Below, in pieces: positions 27,932-37,057 of a DNA stretch of 64,000 bases (position 1 is its first letter; every line of letters starts with the position of its first letter). Under the pieces are notes generated by a model. The model was given only the letters and a program-made list of their open reading frames with translations. It ran no database searches and was not told the origin of the DNA. The position numbers and the translations under genes are program-made. Source of the DNA: CAIOTO01 sp040389165 (GTDB taxonomy: Bacteria > Pseudomonadota > Alphaproteobacteria > Paracaedibacterales > CAIOTO01). The DNA is taken from positions 1-64,000 of the forward strand of contig JAZKAK010000021.1 of assembly GCA_040389165.1 (NCBI GenBank). The letters run 5' to 3'.

Positions 27932-28186
27932 TTAGACATCTGAGAAAAAAACCTCCACGGCATTTTCTTCAAATGATTCTGTGGGAGCAAAAACCACTCC
28001 ACTCTCATCATCTAAAAACTCTGGAACACCATCAATTAAGAAATTATTATCATCATTAATGCTCTGTTGATGCATAGTATGCTTAATACGAATTGATGCC
28101 GTATCATCTTTGATATAACTAAGAAAATAACTTGTAAAAATCCCCATTGAGAATCCAAAAACAATCGTGTAAATACCTTTTTTCAC
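27932..28186 (-). CDS. Short membrane-anchored hypothetical protein
   Basis: 84 residues with one N-terminal hydrophobic helix (KGIYTIVFGFSMGIFTSYFLSYI) and an acidic tail with no recognised motif. It is convergent with cdsA, whose stop lies 10 bp away. Codon use looks normal. No function can be assigned. Confidence 0.5.
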   Translation of the reverse strand: MKKGIYTIVFGFSMGIFTSYFLSYIKDDTASIRIKHTMHQQSINDDNNFLIDGVPEFLDDESGVVFAPTESFEENAVEVFFSDV

Positions 28187-28531
28187 GTTTTCTCATTATA
28201 AAACAAATCTCTATACTTATATCTAACACACCTATATGAACAAATCATTAATGAAAAACATTAAATATTTGTACATATAAATTAATTTTTTTTAACGTAT
28301 TGCACATGCTGCATTTATTCTACATATCAGTATTAAAATACAAAACATCTCTTTTTGTGATAATAAAAAATTATATATATTCTTAACAAGAAAATATTAC
28401 ACAACATGAATGTTGATACATTCCAATAAAAATTACCTATAAATATTTATATTAACACTTTGTTAACTTTCTCCCCCTAACTAGATTTTTGCAGAGAACA
28501 CGCAGAAAAACATTATAGGAGGGTATAAATT
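28187..28531. other. AT-rich intergenic region with CtrA-type site
   Basis: 345 bp of very AT-rich DNA between the divergent 27932 gene and the patatin gene. It holds a TTAA-N7-TTAAC site (28452-28467) near the patatin side. No RNA gene or hairpin stands out. Confidence 0.6.
28452..28467 (+). promoter_or_regulatory. CtrA-type site upstream of patatin gene
   Basis: TTAA-CACTTTG-TTAAC is an exact match to the Caulobacter CtrA consensus TTAA-N7-TTAAC. It lies 64 bp before the start codon. The expected -10 box is weak here (TAGATT at 28482-28487). Confidence 0.6.
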
Positions 28532-29665
28532 ATGTCTAACATTTCACAGAAAACACATCTAAGACAGAGTTTTATAACTTTAATAACTTACTTATCCATT
28601 TCCACACTTAACGCAGGAATTCCCACTTTAAAAAGCATTGTTGATGAATCAAGCACATCGTCAAAAACAGTTCGCATACTTAGTTTTGATGGTGGAGGGG
28701 TTCGCGGAATTGTTGAAGCTGAACTTGTTCGATTACTCGAGGAACGCCTCAATGAGAAGCAAAGCGGAGACAAACACGTTTACCTAAGTGACTATTTTGA
28801 TATCATCGGCGGCACATCAGCTGGTGGCATGCTCGCAACATTCTTAACAACTCCCTCATCAGCCGGCTCAATGCGCCCTAAATATACAGCAGAAGACATT
28901 GTTGACATCCTATATCATCGCGTATCAGACATGTTTGTTCCGCGAATTATTTCGTTTGGCGGTCTATTTGGGGCAAAATATAGAATAGACTGCCTGCGTT
29001 CAGTTGCACATGAGTATCTTGGAGATGAGAAAACAAATAATACGACAAGACATACAGCGGTCTTAACGTATGATATACGTATGCAAGAAGCTAAGCTAAT
29101 CACAAGCTGGGATACAAAAGAAGTTTTTTCAAAAGTAGATGCCTCGACGGCAACGGCAGCTGCGCCCAGTTATTTTGATCCTTGCGAAATAACGACCATT
29201 CCTGCCGCACGCAGAGCAGGTGTAGCAACACGTACACCTAAAGCATATACGCTTATAGATGGAGGAACCGCTGCAAATAATCCTGCTTTATACCTCACCA
29301 TAGAAGCAAAAAAACTTTATCCACAGGCAACCCAATTTGAACTTGTCTCAATAGGATCAGGACATTCAAACAAGCCACTTTTTGATATGCAAGAAGCTGG
29401 CATGTTGGCTTGGGCTCCGCATGTAGTGTCCATGTTTATCTCAGCACAAACAGCACAAACAGAAGCTTTTCTCGCAGGAATGGTTCCAGGAAACTACACA
29501 CGATTAACGCCATTATTAAATAGGGGCGATACACGCTTAGACAATACGGACGCAACGAACATGGCCATAAATATTATTGCAACACGTCGTTATGTTAATT
29601 CTCAAATAGATAAAATAGATATGTTAATAGATCGTTTACTCAAACCAAGAACTGATTTTTTATAA
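28532..29665 (+). CDS. Secreted patatin-like phospholipase
   Basis: Lipid acyl hydrolase of the patatin family. All family motifs are present: the oxyanion-hole loop DGGGVRG (53-59), the nucleophile GTSAG (Ser96 in the GxSxG motif) and the catalytic dyad Asp in IDGGTAANN (Asp243). A Sec-type signal peptide occupies about residues 1-28 (ending STLNAG). The mature enzyme of about 350 residues resembles plant-type patatins and bacterial host-directed phospholipases. GGAGGG precedes the ATG. Preceded by a CtrA-type box; convergent with potH. A role on host membranes is inference. Confidence 0.9.
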   Translation: MSNISQKTHLRQSFITLITYLSISTLNAGIPTLKSIVDESSTSSKTVRILSFDGGGVRGIVEAELVRLLEERLNEKQSGDKHVYLSDYFDIIGGTSAGGMLATFLTTPSSAGSMRPKYTAEDIVDILYHRVSDMFVPRIISFGGLFGAKYRIDCLRSVAHEYLGDEKTNNTTRHTAVLTYDIRMQEAKLITSWDTKEVFSKVDASTATAAAPSYFDPCEITTIPAARRAGVATRTPKAYTLIDGGTAANNPALYLTIEAKKLYPQATQFELVSIGSGHSNKPLFDMQEAGMLAWAPHVVSMFISAQTAQTEAFLAGMVPGNYTRLTPLLNRGDTRLDNTDATNMAINIIATRRYVNSQIDKIDMLIDRLLKPRTDFL

Positions 29666-29768
29666 GGAGATAACGCGATAAATCTGCTGCACAGATCATT
29701 CTATTACCTTTTAAAACAGAAGACTGTGTGGCGCATCAGACAAATAATTTAAGGTAAAAAAGTCTATT

Positions 29769-29792
29769 ATCACTCCCCCCTATAGGAGTGAT
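29769..29792. terminator. Hairpin between patatin and potH
   Basis: A perfect 8-bp stem (ATCACTCC / GGAGTGAT) lies between the two convergent stop codons. On the minus strand it is followed within about 7 nt by a T-run (CTTTTTTACC), so it probably terminates potH and may serve both. Confidence 0.55.
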
Positions 29793-29809
29793 CTTCTCGA
29801 CAATGGTTG

Positions 29810-30778
29810 TTAAAAATCTTTTTCCATTTTCTGTTGTTGCCACTGAAAAAACATAATAGGTACAACAAAAATCACGACCATCGATACAGCTAAGGCACAT
29901 GCTTGTGGCCAATCACGGTTATTGAAGAATTCCCACCACAAAGCACGGCCAATCATCAACGTATCAGGGCCACCTAAAAGCTCAGGAATAACAAATTCAC
30001 CAACAGATGGCACAAAAACCAATACACATCCTGCGGCAACACCCGACATGGTAAGTGGGACCGTAATGCACCAAAAAGTCCGCCATGGTGTACAACCCAA
30101 ATCAAAAGCAGCCTCGATCAAAGAGTTATCAATTTTTTCAAGTGCTGCATAAATGGGAAGCACCATAAAGGGTAGATAACAATAGACAATACCCACACAA
30201 ACAGCATAACGATTATCCAGTAAAGCAAGCGGTTCAGAAATCAAACCAATATAGCTGAGCAGTGAATTAATTATACCTTGCGTACTAAGCAAAGACATCC
30301 ATGCATAAACGCGAATCAAAAATGATGTCCAAAATGGTAAAATAACAAGCAATAACAAAATCATACGTAATCTTGGTTGAGCACGCACAATGCCATAAGC
30401 CATCATGTAACCAAGTGCCAAACAAATAAATGTTGAGGACCCAGCCATGTACAAGGATGATGCAAATGTTGATACATAAAAACTATCATCTATTAGCGTT
30501 TTATAACCTGAAAAGCTAAGTGTTATACGTAGAAAATTATCTTGGAACCATTCAAATACAGGCATGAAAGGTGGAATGCCAATCATAGCCTTTGAAAAGC
30601 TGATTTTAAGAATCATTAAGAAAGGAACAAAAAAGAACAACAATAACCAGAGATATGGCAATAACAACACCAGCTTATGCCTGCCCGCATATAGCTTTTC
30701 AAAACGAATTTGATTTTTCTGCCACGACACGGCAAGTGACTTAAACATAGTTGATCCAGACTTAAAAACAGCGCCCAT
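29810..30778 (-). CDS. potH: Polyamine ABC transporter permease PotH
   Basis: The second permease of the polyamine importer. It is close to PotH along its length: LLPYLWLLLFFFVPFLMILKISFSKA, LVILPFWTSFLIRVYAWM, GIVYCYLPFMVLPIYAALE, and EFVIPELLGGPDTLMIGRALW. The start is uncertain (ATG 30778, ATG 30748 or GTG 30829). It is alone at this locus, divergent from gyrA, with a CtrA-type site between them. Confidence 0.92.
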   Translation of the reverse strand: MGAVFKSGSTMFKSLAVSWQKNQIRFEKLYAGRHKLVLLLPYLWLLLFFFVPFLMILKISFSKAMIGIPPFMPVFEWFQDNFLRITLSFSGYKTLIDDSFYVSTFASSLYMAGSSTFICLALGYMMAYGIVRAQPRLRMILLLLVILPFWTSFLIRVYAWMSLLSTQGIINSLLSYIGLISEPLALLDNRYAVCVGIVYCYLPFMVLPIYAALEKIDNSLIEAAFDLGCTPWRTFWCITVPLTMSGVAAGCVLVFVPSVGEFVIPELLGGPDTLMIGRALWWEFFNNRDWPQACALAVSMVVIFVVPIMFFQWQQQKMEKDF

Positions 30779-30903
30779 TGCAGATGAAGATGAGTATACT
30801 TCATTCCTTATAAAATTACGACAGAACACACTTTCATAATTACATCAGTCCAAACAAAAAGCACATAACGCGTGAGTTTTTTAGGCGCACATGCTATTAT
30901 CCG

Positions 30904-30919
30904 TTAACAGTTTCTTAAC
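30904..30919. promoter_or_regulatory. CtrA-type site between potH and gyrA
   Basis: TTAA-CAGTTTC-TTAAC matches the CtrA consensus on both strands (TTAA-GAAACTG-TTAAC on minus). It ends 20 bp before the gyrA ATG, and no -10 box fits downstream. TATTAT at about 30895-30900 lies just upstream, so a bound regulator would block rather than activate gyrA. Confidence 0.5.
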
Positions 30920-30939
30920 GCTTTATTTAAAGATCGATT

Positions 30940-33750
30940 ATGACTTTGCAAAATCCATTCCAGACCGACATTAAACCAATTGCCATCGAAGAGGAAATGA
31001 AGACTTCCTACCTCTCATATGCTATGAGCGTAATCGTATCACGCGCTCTTCCCGATGTGCGAGATGGATTGAAGCCGGTACATCGTCGTATTTTGTACGC
31101 GATGAAAGCAACAGGAAACGAATATAATCGACCTTATCGCAAGTCTGCGCGCGTTGTCGGTGAAGTCATGGGTAAGTATCACCCACATGGTGATATGGCA
31201 ATTTATGATGCGATGGTTCGTTTAACACAAGATTTCAGCTTACGCGTCCCCTTGATTGACGGCCAAGGTAACTTTGGTTCGATGGATGGCGATCCGGCAG
31301 CTGCAGCACGTTATACTGAAGCACGTCTTTCAAAACCTGCACATGAATTACTCGAAGACATTGATAAAGACACCGTTGATTTCTGCCCGAACTATGACGA
31401 ATCTGAAATACAGCCAACCGTTTTGCCTGCACGATTCCCCAATTTACTTGTCAATGGTGGCAGCGGCATCGCTGTAGGTATGGCAACGTCGATACCAACG
31501 CATAACCTTGGCGAAGTGATTGATGCCTGCTGTGCACTCATCGATAATCCAGAGTTAACGCTTCCTGAAATTATGCAATTCGTCAAAGGACCAGATTTCC
31601 CTACCGGTGGCACCATTATGGGACGTCACGGGATTCACGAAGCCTTTCGCACAGGCCGTGGCGGCGTCGTTGTACGTGGAAAAGCACATTTTGAAACAGG
31701 TAAAAATGACCGTCAATCGATTGTCATCACTGAAATTCCGTATCAGGTCAATAAAGCACGTCTCGTTGAGAAAATAGCCGAGCTTGTTAAAGAAAAAATC
31801 ATCGAGGGCATCAGTGACCTTCGTGATGAATCAAACCGCAAGGGCGTTCGCATTGTCATAGAAGTCAAACGTGATGCCGTAGCCGATGTAATTTTGAACC
31901 AACTTTATCGCTACAGCCAATTACAAACAACAATAAGCTATAACATGTTAGCGATCAGGCATGGCCGACCAGAACAACTAAGTCTTACTCAGATTTTAGA
32001 AGCATTCCTCGAATTTCGTGAAGAAGTTATTTTACGACGCACACGGTTTGAACTTAGAAAAGCGCGCGAAAAAGCGCATACATTAATGGGTTTCGCCATT
32101 GCCATTAGCAATATTGATCCTATCATTGAATTGATTCGTGCAGCGGCTGATCGCGCAGATGCTAAAGATCAACTGATTGAACGTTTATGGAATGCATCAA
32201 CAGTTCTACCGTTGCTCGCACTCATGGAAGAAAAAGTTCCTGAGCAAGGTCTGTATCAATTATCAGAAATACAAGCAAATGCGATTTTAGACTTACGATT
32301 ACATCGTTTGACTGGACTAGAACGTGATAAAATACAAGCTGATCTTGAAGGGGTTGCCGCATTAATTCGTGAACTCGTAAGCCTTTTAGGATCACGTCCA
32401 CGTATATTATCCATCATGAAAGAAGAATTGCTTGCCATAAAGGGTGAATACCTAAGTCCACGCCGCACTGATATCGAAGAGTCCGATTCATCAATTGATG
32501 TCGAAGATCTTATTCAAAAAGAAGACATGGTCGTAACAGTTAGCCTTGAAGGCTATATCAAACGCGTGCCTTTATCCACCTATCGTTCACAGAGACGCGG
32601 CGGCCGCGGACGATCAGGTATGACAATGAAAGAAGAAGACATCATCAGTGATGTGTTTGTTGCCAATACACACAGTCAAGTATACTTTTTCTCTTCACTT
32701 GGTCAAGTATACCGCATGAAAGTTTATCGCTTACCGCTTGCATCACCACAATCAAAGGGCCGTGCAATTGTAAATCTATTGCCTTTGTCTGAAAATGAAA
32801 AAATTACAACCATTCTTGTTGTGCCAGATGATGTTGATCAAGAGAAGAACTTCCTTATGTTTGCAACTTCGGTTGGAAATGTTAGGCGTAATGCATTAAA
32901 CGATTTCCATCATATTGCGCCAAATGGTAAGAAAGCCATTCGCATGGACGAAGGCGAGAGTCTTGTTGCCGTGGCGCTATGTTCAGAAGAAGATGATGTG
33001 ATGCTTAGCACTGCTCATGGAATCTGTAATCGTTTTAATGTGACAGATATCCGTATTTTTGCGGGACGTGATTCAAACGGTGTTAGAGGTATTCGTTTAG
33101 CTGGGGATGATCAGGTTATTGCGATGACCATATTAGTATCAGCTGCAGCACAAAATACCGAAGAGCGTGACGCATACTTAAAAGCAGCGATGCGCCTGCG
33201 TCAAGCAGACGATACAGAAGAAAGCGATGTTGTTGAGGCTTCCCCTACTGATGGAGAATCAGATGATTCAACACTTCAGCTTGCACCAGAACGCATTCAA
33301 GAACTGGCAGAACGCGAACAATTCATTCTTGCTATTTCAGAAAATGGTTATGGAAAGCGTACATCTGCGTATGAATATCGTACGACAAATCGTGGCAGCA
33401 GTGGATTTGATGCGATGCAAGTAACGGCAAAAACTGGTGGACTCGTCGCCACATTCCCTGTTAACGAAAATGATCAAATTATGCTCGTGACCGATCGTGG
33501 CCGTTTAATTCGATGTGCTGTTATTGATATTCGCATGACTGGGCGCAGAGCACAGGGTGTGATTATATTCCGCGTGGATGCCGATGAAAAAGTAGTCGCT
33601 GTTAGCCGCATTGGATCAGTTGGCATCGATGAAGAAGACGTCATTGATGGAGAAGTTGTTGAGAACACAACTGATTCGAATGATTCAGAAAATACGGCTA
33701 CACTTCATGATGAAAAAATCGTAGCACCTGTCGAAGAGAAAATTGATTAA
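30940..33750 (+). CDS. gyrA: DNA gyrase subunit A
   Basis: Breakage-reunion subunit of gyrase, 936 residues. The catalytic tyrosine is Tyr125 in AARYTEARL. The GyrA-box of the C-terminal wrapping domain is QRRGGRG. In the quinolone-determining region HPHGDMAIYDAMVRL, the residue equivalent to E. coli Ser83 is Met86, while the Asp87 equivalent (Asp90) is kept. An acidic insertion (about 750-785) and an acidic tail extend the C-terminal domain. A bidirectional-looking terminator follows. Confidence 0.96.
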   Translation: MTLQNPFQTDIKPIAIEEEMKTSYLSYAMSVIVSRALPDVRDGLKPVHRRILYAMKATGNEYNRPYRKSARVVGEVMGKYHPHGDMAIYDAMVRLTQDFSLRVPLIDGQGNFGSMDGDPAAAARYTEARLSKPAHELLEDIDKDTVDFCPNYDESEIQPTVLPARFPNLLVNGGSGIAVGMATSIPTHNLGEVIDACCALIDNPELTLPEIMQFVKGPDFPTGGTIMGRHGIHEAFRTGRGGVVVRGKAHFETGKNDRQSIVITEIPYQVNKARLVEKIAELVKEKIIEGISDLRDESNRKGVRIVIEVKRDAVADVILNQLYRYSQLQTTISYNMLAIRHGRPEQLSLTQILEAFLEFREEVILRRTRFELRKAREKAHTLMGFAIAISNIDPIIELIRAAADRADAKDQLIERLWNASTVLPLLALMEEKVPEQGLYQLSEIQANAILDLRLHRLTGLERDKIQADLEGVAALIRELVSLLGSRPRILSIMKEELLAIKGEYLSPRRTDIEESDSSIDVEDLIQKEDMVVTVSLEGYIKRVPLSTYRSQRRGGRGRSGMTMKEEDIISDVFVANTHSQVYFFSSLGQVYRMKVYRLPLASPQSKGRAIVNLLPLSENEKITTILVVPDDVDQEKNFLMFATSVGNVRRNALNDFHHIAPNGKKAIRMDEGESLVAVALCSEEDDVMLSTAHGICNRFNVTDIRIFAGRDSNGVRGIRLAGDDQVIAMTILVSAAAQNTEERDAYLKAAMRLRQADDTEESDVVEASPTDGESDDSTLQLAPERIQELAEREQFILAISENGYGKRTSAYEYRTTNRGSSGFDAMQVTAKTGGLVATFPVNENDQIMLVTDRGRLIRCAVIDIRMTGRRAQGVIIFRVDADEKVVAVSRIGSVGIDEEDVIDGEVVENTTDSNDSENTATLHDEKIVAPVEEKID

Positions 33751-33814
33751 ATTCAATTTATAAAATAAACTTCTTCACCTAAGAATTATAGGTATGTTGT
33801 CTATGAAATCGTTT

Positions 33815-33849
33815 AAGGTGATTTGACATTTTCAAATCACCTTTTTTAT
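33815..33849 (+). terminator. Rho-independent terminator of gyrA
   Basis: A perfect 12-bp stem (AAGGTGATTTGA / TCAAATCACCTT) with a 5-nt loop is followed by TTTTATT. It lies 65 bp after the gyrA stop and 15 bp from the convergent gene stop. Preceding A's may let it work in both directions. Confidence 0.88.
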
Positions 33850-33862
33850 TAATTATATTCAA

Positions 33863-34738
33863 CTAAACAGCACTTAACGCTTCGTCAAGTGTGCTATGCC
33901 TTCTTTCACGTCCATCTAAATTTAATTCGCATATAGAAATAAGCTGTTTACGTAGTAAAACAAATAATGTAGATGTATTTCTTAATAAACTAAGAGCCAT
34001 TCCTGCAGCAAGAAATTGCATCCCATAGTAACAACGTTCATTCCCGGAACAAACTGATGAAAAATTTACCCCTACTAGACAATATGTTGCAACAAAACAC
34101 GAACATTCAATAATTCTAGATACATTCAATGTAATGGACCAAATCTTATCCATTACTGGAACACATGATGTAAGAAATCTTCTTACATAAGGATATTCCT
34201 GCGTTGGTATAACATTATTGGTGTGATGGGTTGATTGTTGCGTTGGAAATTCATGATCAGCAACAGTACCACTTTGCAAAACAGAAGACTCCATGACCAA
34301 CTCTATAACTGATGGGTGCACATTTGCTTCTAAATCAGAAGGAGTACGATGTAAGACAGGAATTAATGAATGAAGATGTCCAGAAAACGAGCGCGTTAAT
34401 TGTCTTATGCTAAATCGATTCTGCTCACCACTTTGTATACGAATCAAAAAATTCAATGTAGAACTTCTAATATTCCTATCAAAAACGTGAGTTAAGACGC
34501 CGTCCTGATTTTGATTTTCCGCATCTACATCTATATAACGACCATCATACAACTTCAATGCTTGCGAAGAATCGGAAGATTCTTGAGTTATTGGTTCCTG
34601 TGTTCTCACGCTAACTGGAAGTGCTCTTGCCTGTGAAAAGGATTCTATATCGCCATCCTTAGTTTCTATAGCAAACAACTGATCAAAACCACAAAGTATG
34701 GATACAAAATACGTTAAGACAACACCTATTATTTTCAT
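33863..34738 (-). CDS. Exported protein of unknown function with C-terminal helices
   Basis: 291 residues, no recognised family. An N-terminal signal peptide (residues 1-24, ending LFAIE) is followed by a polar Ser/Gln/Glu-rich region. Two hydrophobic stretches (about 200-225 and 238-258) with clustered cysteines suggest a hairpin membrane anchor, and a charged tail follows. A CtrA-type box with a perfect TATAAT lies upstream. It is convergent with gyrA. Confidence 0.55.
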   Translation of the reverse strand: MKIIGVVLTYFVSILCGFDQLFAIETKDGDIESFSQARALPVSVRTQEPITQESSDSSQALKLYDGRYIDVDAENQNQDGVLTHVFDRNIRSSTLNFLIRIQSGEQNRFSIRQLTRSFSGHLHSLIPVLHRTPSDLEANVHPSVIELVMESSVLQSGTVADHEFPTQQSTHHTNNVIPTQEYPYVRRFLTSCVPVMDKIWSITLNVSRIIECSCFVATYCLVGVNFSSVCSGNERCYYGMQFLAAGMALSLLRNTSTLFVLLRKQLISICELNLDGRERRHSTLDEALSAV

Positions 34739-34770
34739 GCTTGCAATCCAAAACTATTCATATTTAAATA

Positions 34771-34803
34771 ATTATAGATTAAAAACAGTTAACGAGACCT
34801 TAA
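34771..34803 (-). promoter_or_regulatory. CtrA-type site plus -10 box
   Basis: On the minus strand TTAA-GGTCTCG-TTAAC (34803 down to 34788) is a full consensus match. A perfect TATAAT (34776 down to 34771) starts exactly 27 nt from the first base of the box. The gene starts 33 bp further on, the same layout as the 17437 site. Confidence 0.7.
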
Positions 34804-35007
34804 TTTAAAATAAAATAAACTTATTAACGACCATGTTTATTTTGCATAATAAATATATAATTCATTCTGCAGTATATAATTCAAACTTAAGCAAACTATT
34901 TTTCGTTTTTTTCTGTTTCTCGTAGCCACATCCAATCAAAACGTGTTATAAATCAAAGAATATATACTCCATACATTATTATTTATTATAAAAAACACAG
35001 GAAAACA

Positions 35008-36096
35008 ATGTCATTTACACGCAAACTTGATCGTTTATTGGAACATTTTGACTCATTACGCGACACACTCGCCACACATACGATGTCAGATCCATCAGAT
35101 TTTGCAAAATTATCAAAAGAATATTCCGACATGACGGATGTTGCTGAAGCCATTCTTGCCTTTCGAACAAAGCAAAAAGAACTTGCAGAACTGGAAACAC
35201 TCATTAAAGATTCGACAATCGACGCTGATATGAAAGACATGGCACAAGAAGAAATTTATGTGCTTAAAAACGCTATGCCAGAGCTCGAGCAAAAAGTAAA
35301 ATTACTCCTACTTCCTAAAGATGCAAACGACGAACGCAACGTTATTCTTGAAATTCGTGCTGGTACGGGCGGCGAAGAGGCAGGCCTCTTTGCTGGAAGT
35401 TTACTTCGGATGTATCAACGCTATGCCGCTATACAAGGTTGGAAATTCGAATTACTTGATGCAGCAGATACAGGCATTGGTGGTATTAAAGAAGGCTCAG
35501 CCTCTATCACTGGAAAAGGCGTTTATTCACGGCTAAAATTTGAATCAGGCGTTCACCGCGTACAACGCGTCCCTGAAACAGAATCAAGCGGACGTATTCA
35601 TACATCAGCAGCAACCGTCGCTGTTTTACCTGAACCGGAAGAAGTTGATATTCAGATTGACGAAAAAGATTTGGTTATTGATGTCTATCGTGCATCCGGA
35701 GCCGGAGGGCAGCACGTTAACACAACGGATAGCGCAGTGCGTATTACGCACGTTCCTTCAGGGGTTGTCGTATGCCAACAAGATGAGCGTTCGCAACACA
35801 AAAACAAAGCAAAAGCGATGAAAATTTTACGTGCAAAGTTATACGAAGAAGAGCGTCGTCGGATTGATTCAGAACGATCTGCAGATCGTAAGAGCCAAGT
35901 TGGTTCAGGTGACCGATCAGAACGTATTCGTACCTACAATTACCCACAAGGACGCGTAAGCGATCACCGTATTAACCTGACACTCTATAAAATAGCACAA
36001 ATTATGGAAGGTGAAGCACTCGACGAAATGATCAATGCACTTATTACCGAAGATCAAGCCGTAAAATTAGCGGCAGAGGAAAATTATGGCTCTTAA
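35008..36096 (+). CDS. prfA: Peptide chain release factor 1
   Basis: RF1 terminates translation at UAA and UAG. The GGQ motif is in GAGGQHVNTTDSAVRITH (near residue 233). The stop-codon selectivity motif PxT is PET in RVPETESSGRIHTS, distinguishing it from RF2. Length (362) is normal, and AGGA precedes the ATG. It overlaps dusB by 11 bp. The usual downstream methyltransferase gene prmC is not here. Confidence 0.96.
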   Translation: MSFTRKLDRLLEHFDSLRDTLATHTMSDPSDFAKLSKEYSDMTDVAEAILAFRTKQKELAELETLIKDSTIDADMKDMAQEEIYVLKNAMPELEQKVKLLLLPKDANDERNVILEIRAGTGGEEAGLFAGSLLRMYQRYAAIQGWKFELLDAADTGIGGIKEGSASITGKGVYSRLKFESGVHRVQRVPETESSGRIHTSAATVAVLPEPEEVDIQIDEKDLVIDVYRASGAGGQHVNTTDSAVRITHVPSGVVVCQQDERSQHKNKAKAMKILRAKLYEEERRRIDSERSADRKSQVGSGDRSERIRTYNYPQGRVSDHRINLTLYKIAQIMEGEALDEMINALITEDQAVKLAAEENYGS

Positions 36097-37057
36097 AATT
36101 CGTGATATTGAGCTGGATATGCCTGTTATCCTTGCACCGATGTCAGGGGTAACCGATATGCCTTTTAGACGTTTGGTTAAGCGTATGGGCGCTGGCCTCG
36201 TCATATCTGAAATGATCGCAAGCCAGGCGATGATCCGTCACACACGGCAAACAATGAAGATGATTGAAAAGTCACATGAAGAACTACCTGCTGTTGTGCA
36301 AATTGCAGGATGTGACCCTGAAGTAATGGCTGAAGCTGCTAAACTCAACGAAGATATGGGCGCACATATCATTGATATCAATATGGGCTGCCCCGTTAAA
36401 AAAATCGTTAATACGTACGCTGGATCCGCACTTATGCGTGACGAAGACCTTGCTGGACGTATTATGGATGCGGTAGTAAATGCAGTCAAAATTCCCGTGA
36501 CACTTAAAATGCGTACCGGCTGGAATGATGCAAATCGTAACGCGCCGGTCATGGCTAAACGTGCCGAAAATGCTGGCATTCAAATGATTACCATTCATGG
36601 ACGCACCCGGTGTCAGCTCTATTCAGGGCGCGCTGATTGGCCTTTTATTCGCACCGTGAAGGAAGCCGTAAATATTCCAGTCATTGGCAATGGTGACGTT
36701 GTAACTGAACATGATGCATTCACGTTGCTGGAACAAAGCGGTGCAGATGGCGTGATGATTGGCAGAGGCGCCTATGGCCGCCCTTGGTTTATAAATCAAG
36801 TCGGACATTTCCTTAAAACAGGAGAGCATTTGCCAGATCCAGATCTTAAAACACAATATTCAATATTAGAGCAACACGTAGAAGACATGTTAGCACATTA
36901 TGGTGATGACGCCGGCGTAAAGATTGCTCGGAAACATATCGGATGGTATAGTAAAGGACTTGAGAGCTCCGCCGATTTCCGCGTGCGCGTTAATCAAGCA
37001 GAAACCGTGCATGCACTTAAAAACGAAATTCGTCAATTTTATGGATCCCTATGCTAA
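36086..37057 (+). CDS. dusB: tRNA-dihydrouridine synthase (DusB/NifR3)
   Basis: Flavoenzyme that reduces uridines in tRNA. It has the FMN-barrel start APMSGVTDMPFRRLVKRMG, the catalytic cysteine in NMGCPVKKI (Cys102), MRTGWND and TIHGRTRCQLYSGRADW. Length is 323. GAGGAAA inside the prfA end provides the ribosome-binding site. In alphaproteobacteria dusB (nifR3) commonly precedes ntrBC; here a Fis/NtrC-type small gene follows with overlap. Confidence 0.94.
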   Translation: MALKIRDIELDMPVILAPMSGVTDMPFRRLVKRMGAGLVISEMIASQAMIRHTRQTMKMIEKSHEELPAVVQIAGCDPEVMAEAAKLNEDMGAHIIDINMGCPVKKIVNTYAGSALMRDEDLAGRIMDAVVNAVKIPVTLKMRTGWNDANRNAPVMAKRAENAGIQMITIHGRTRCQLYSGRADWPFIRTVKEAVNIPVIGNGDVVTEHDAFTLLEQSGADGVMIGRGAYGRPWFINQVGHFLKTGEHLPDPDLKTQYSILEQHVEDMLAHYGDDAGVKIARKHIGWYSKGLESSADFRVRVNQAETVHALKNEIRQFYGSLC

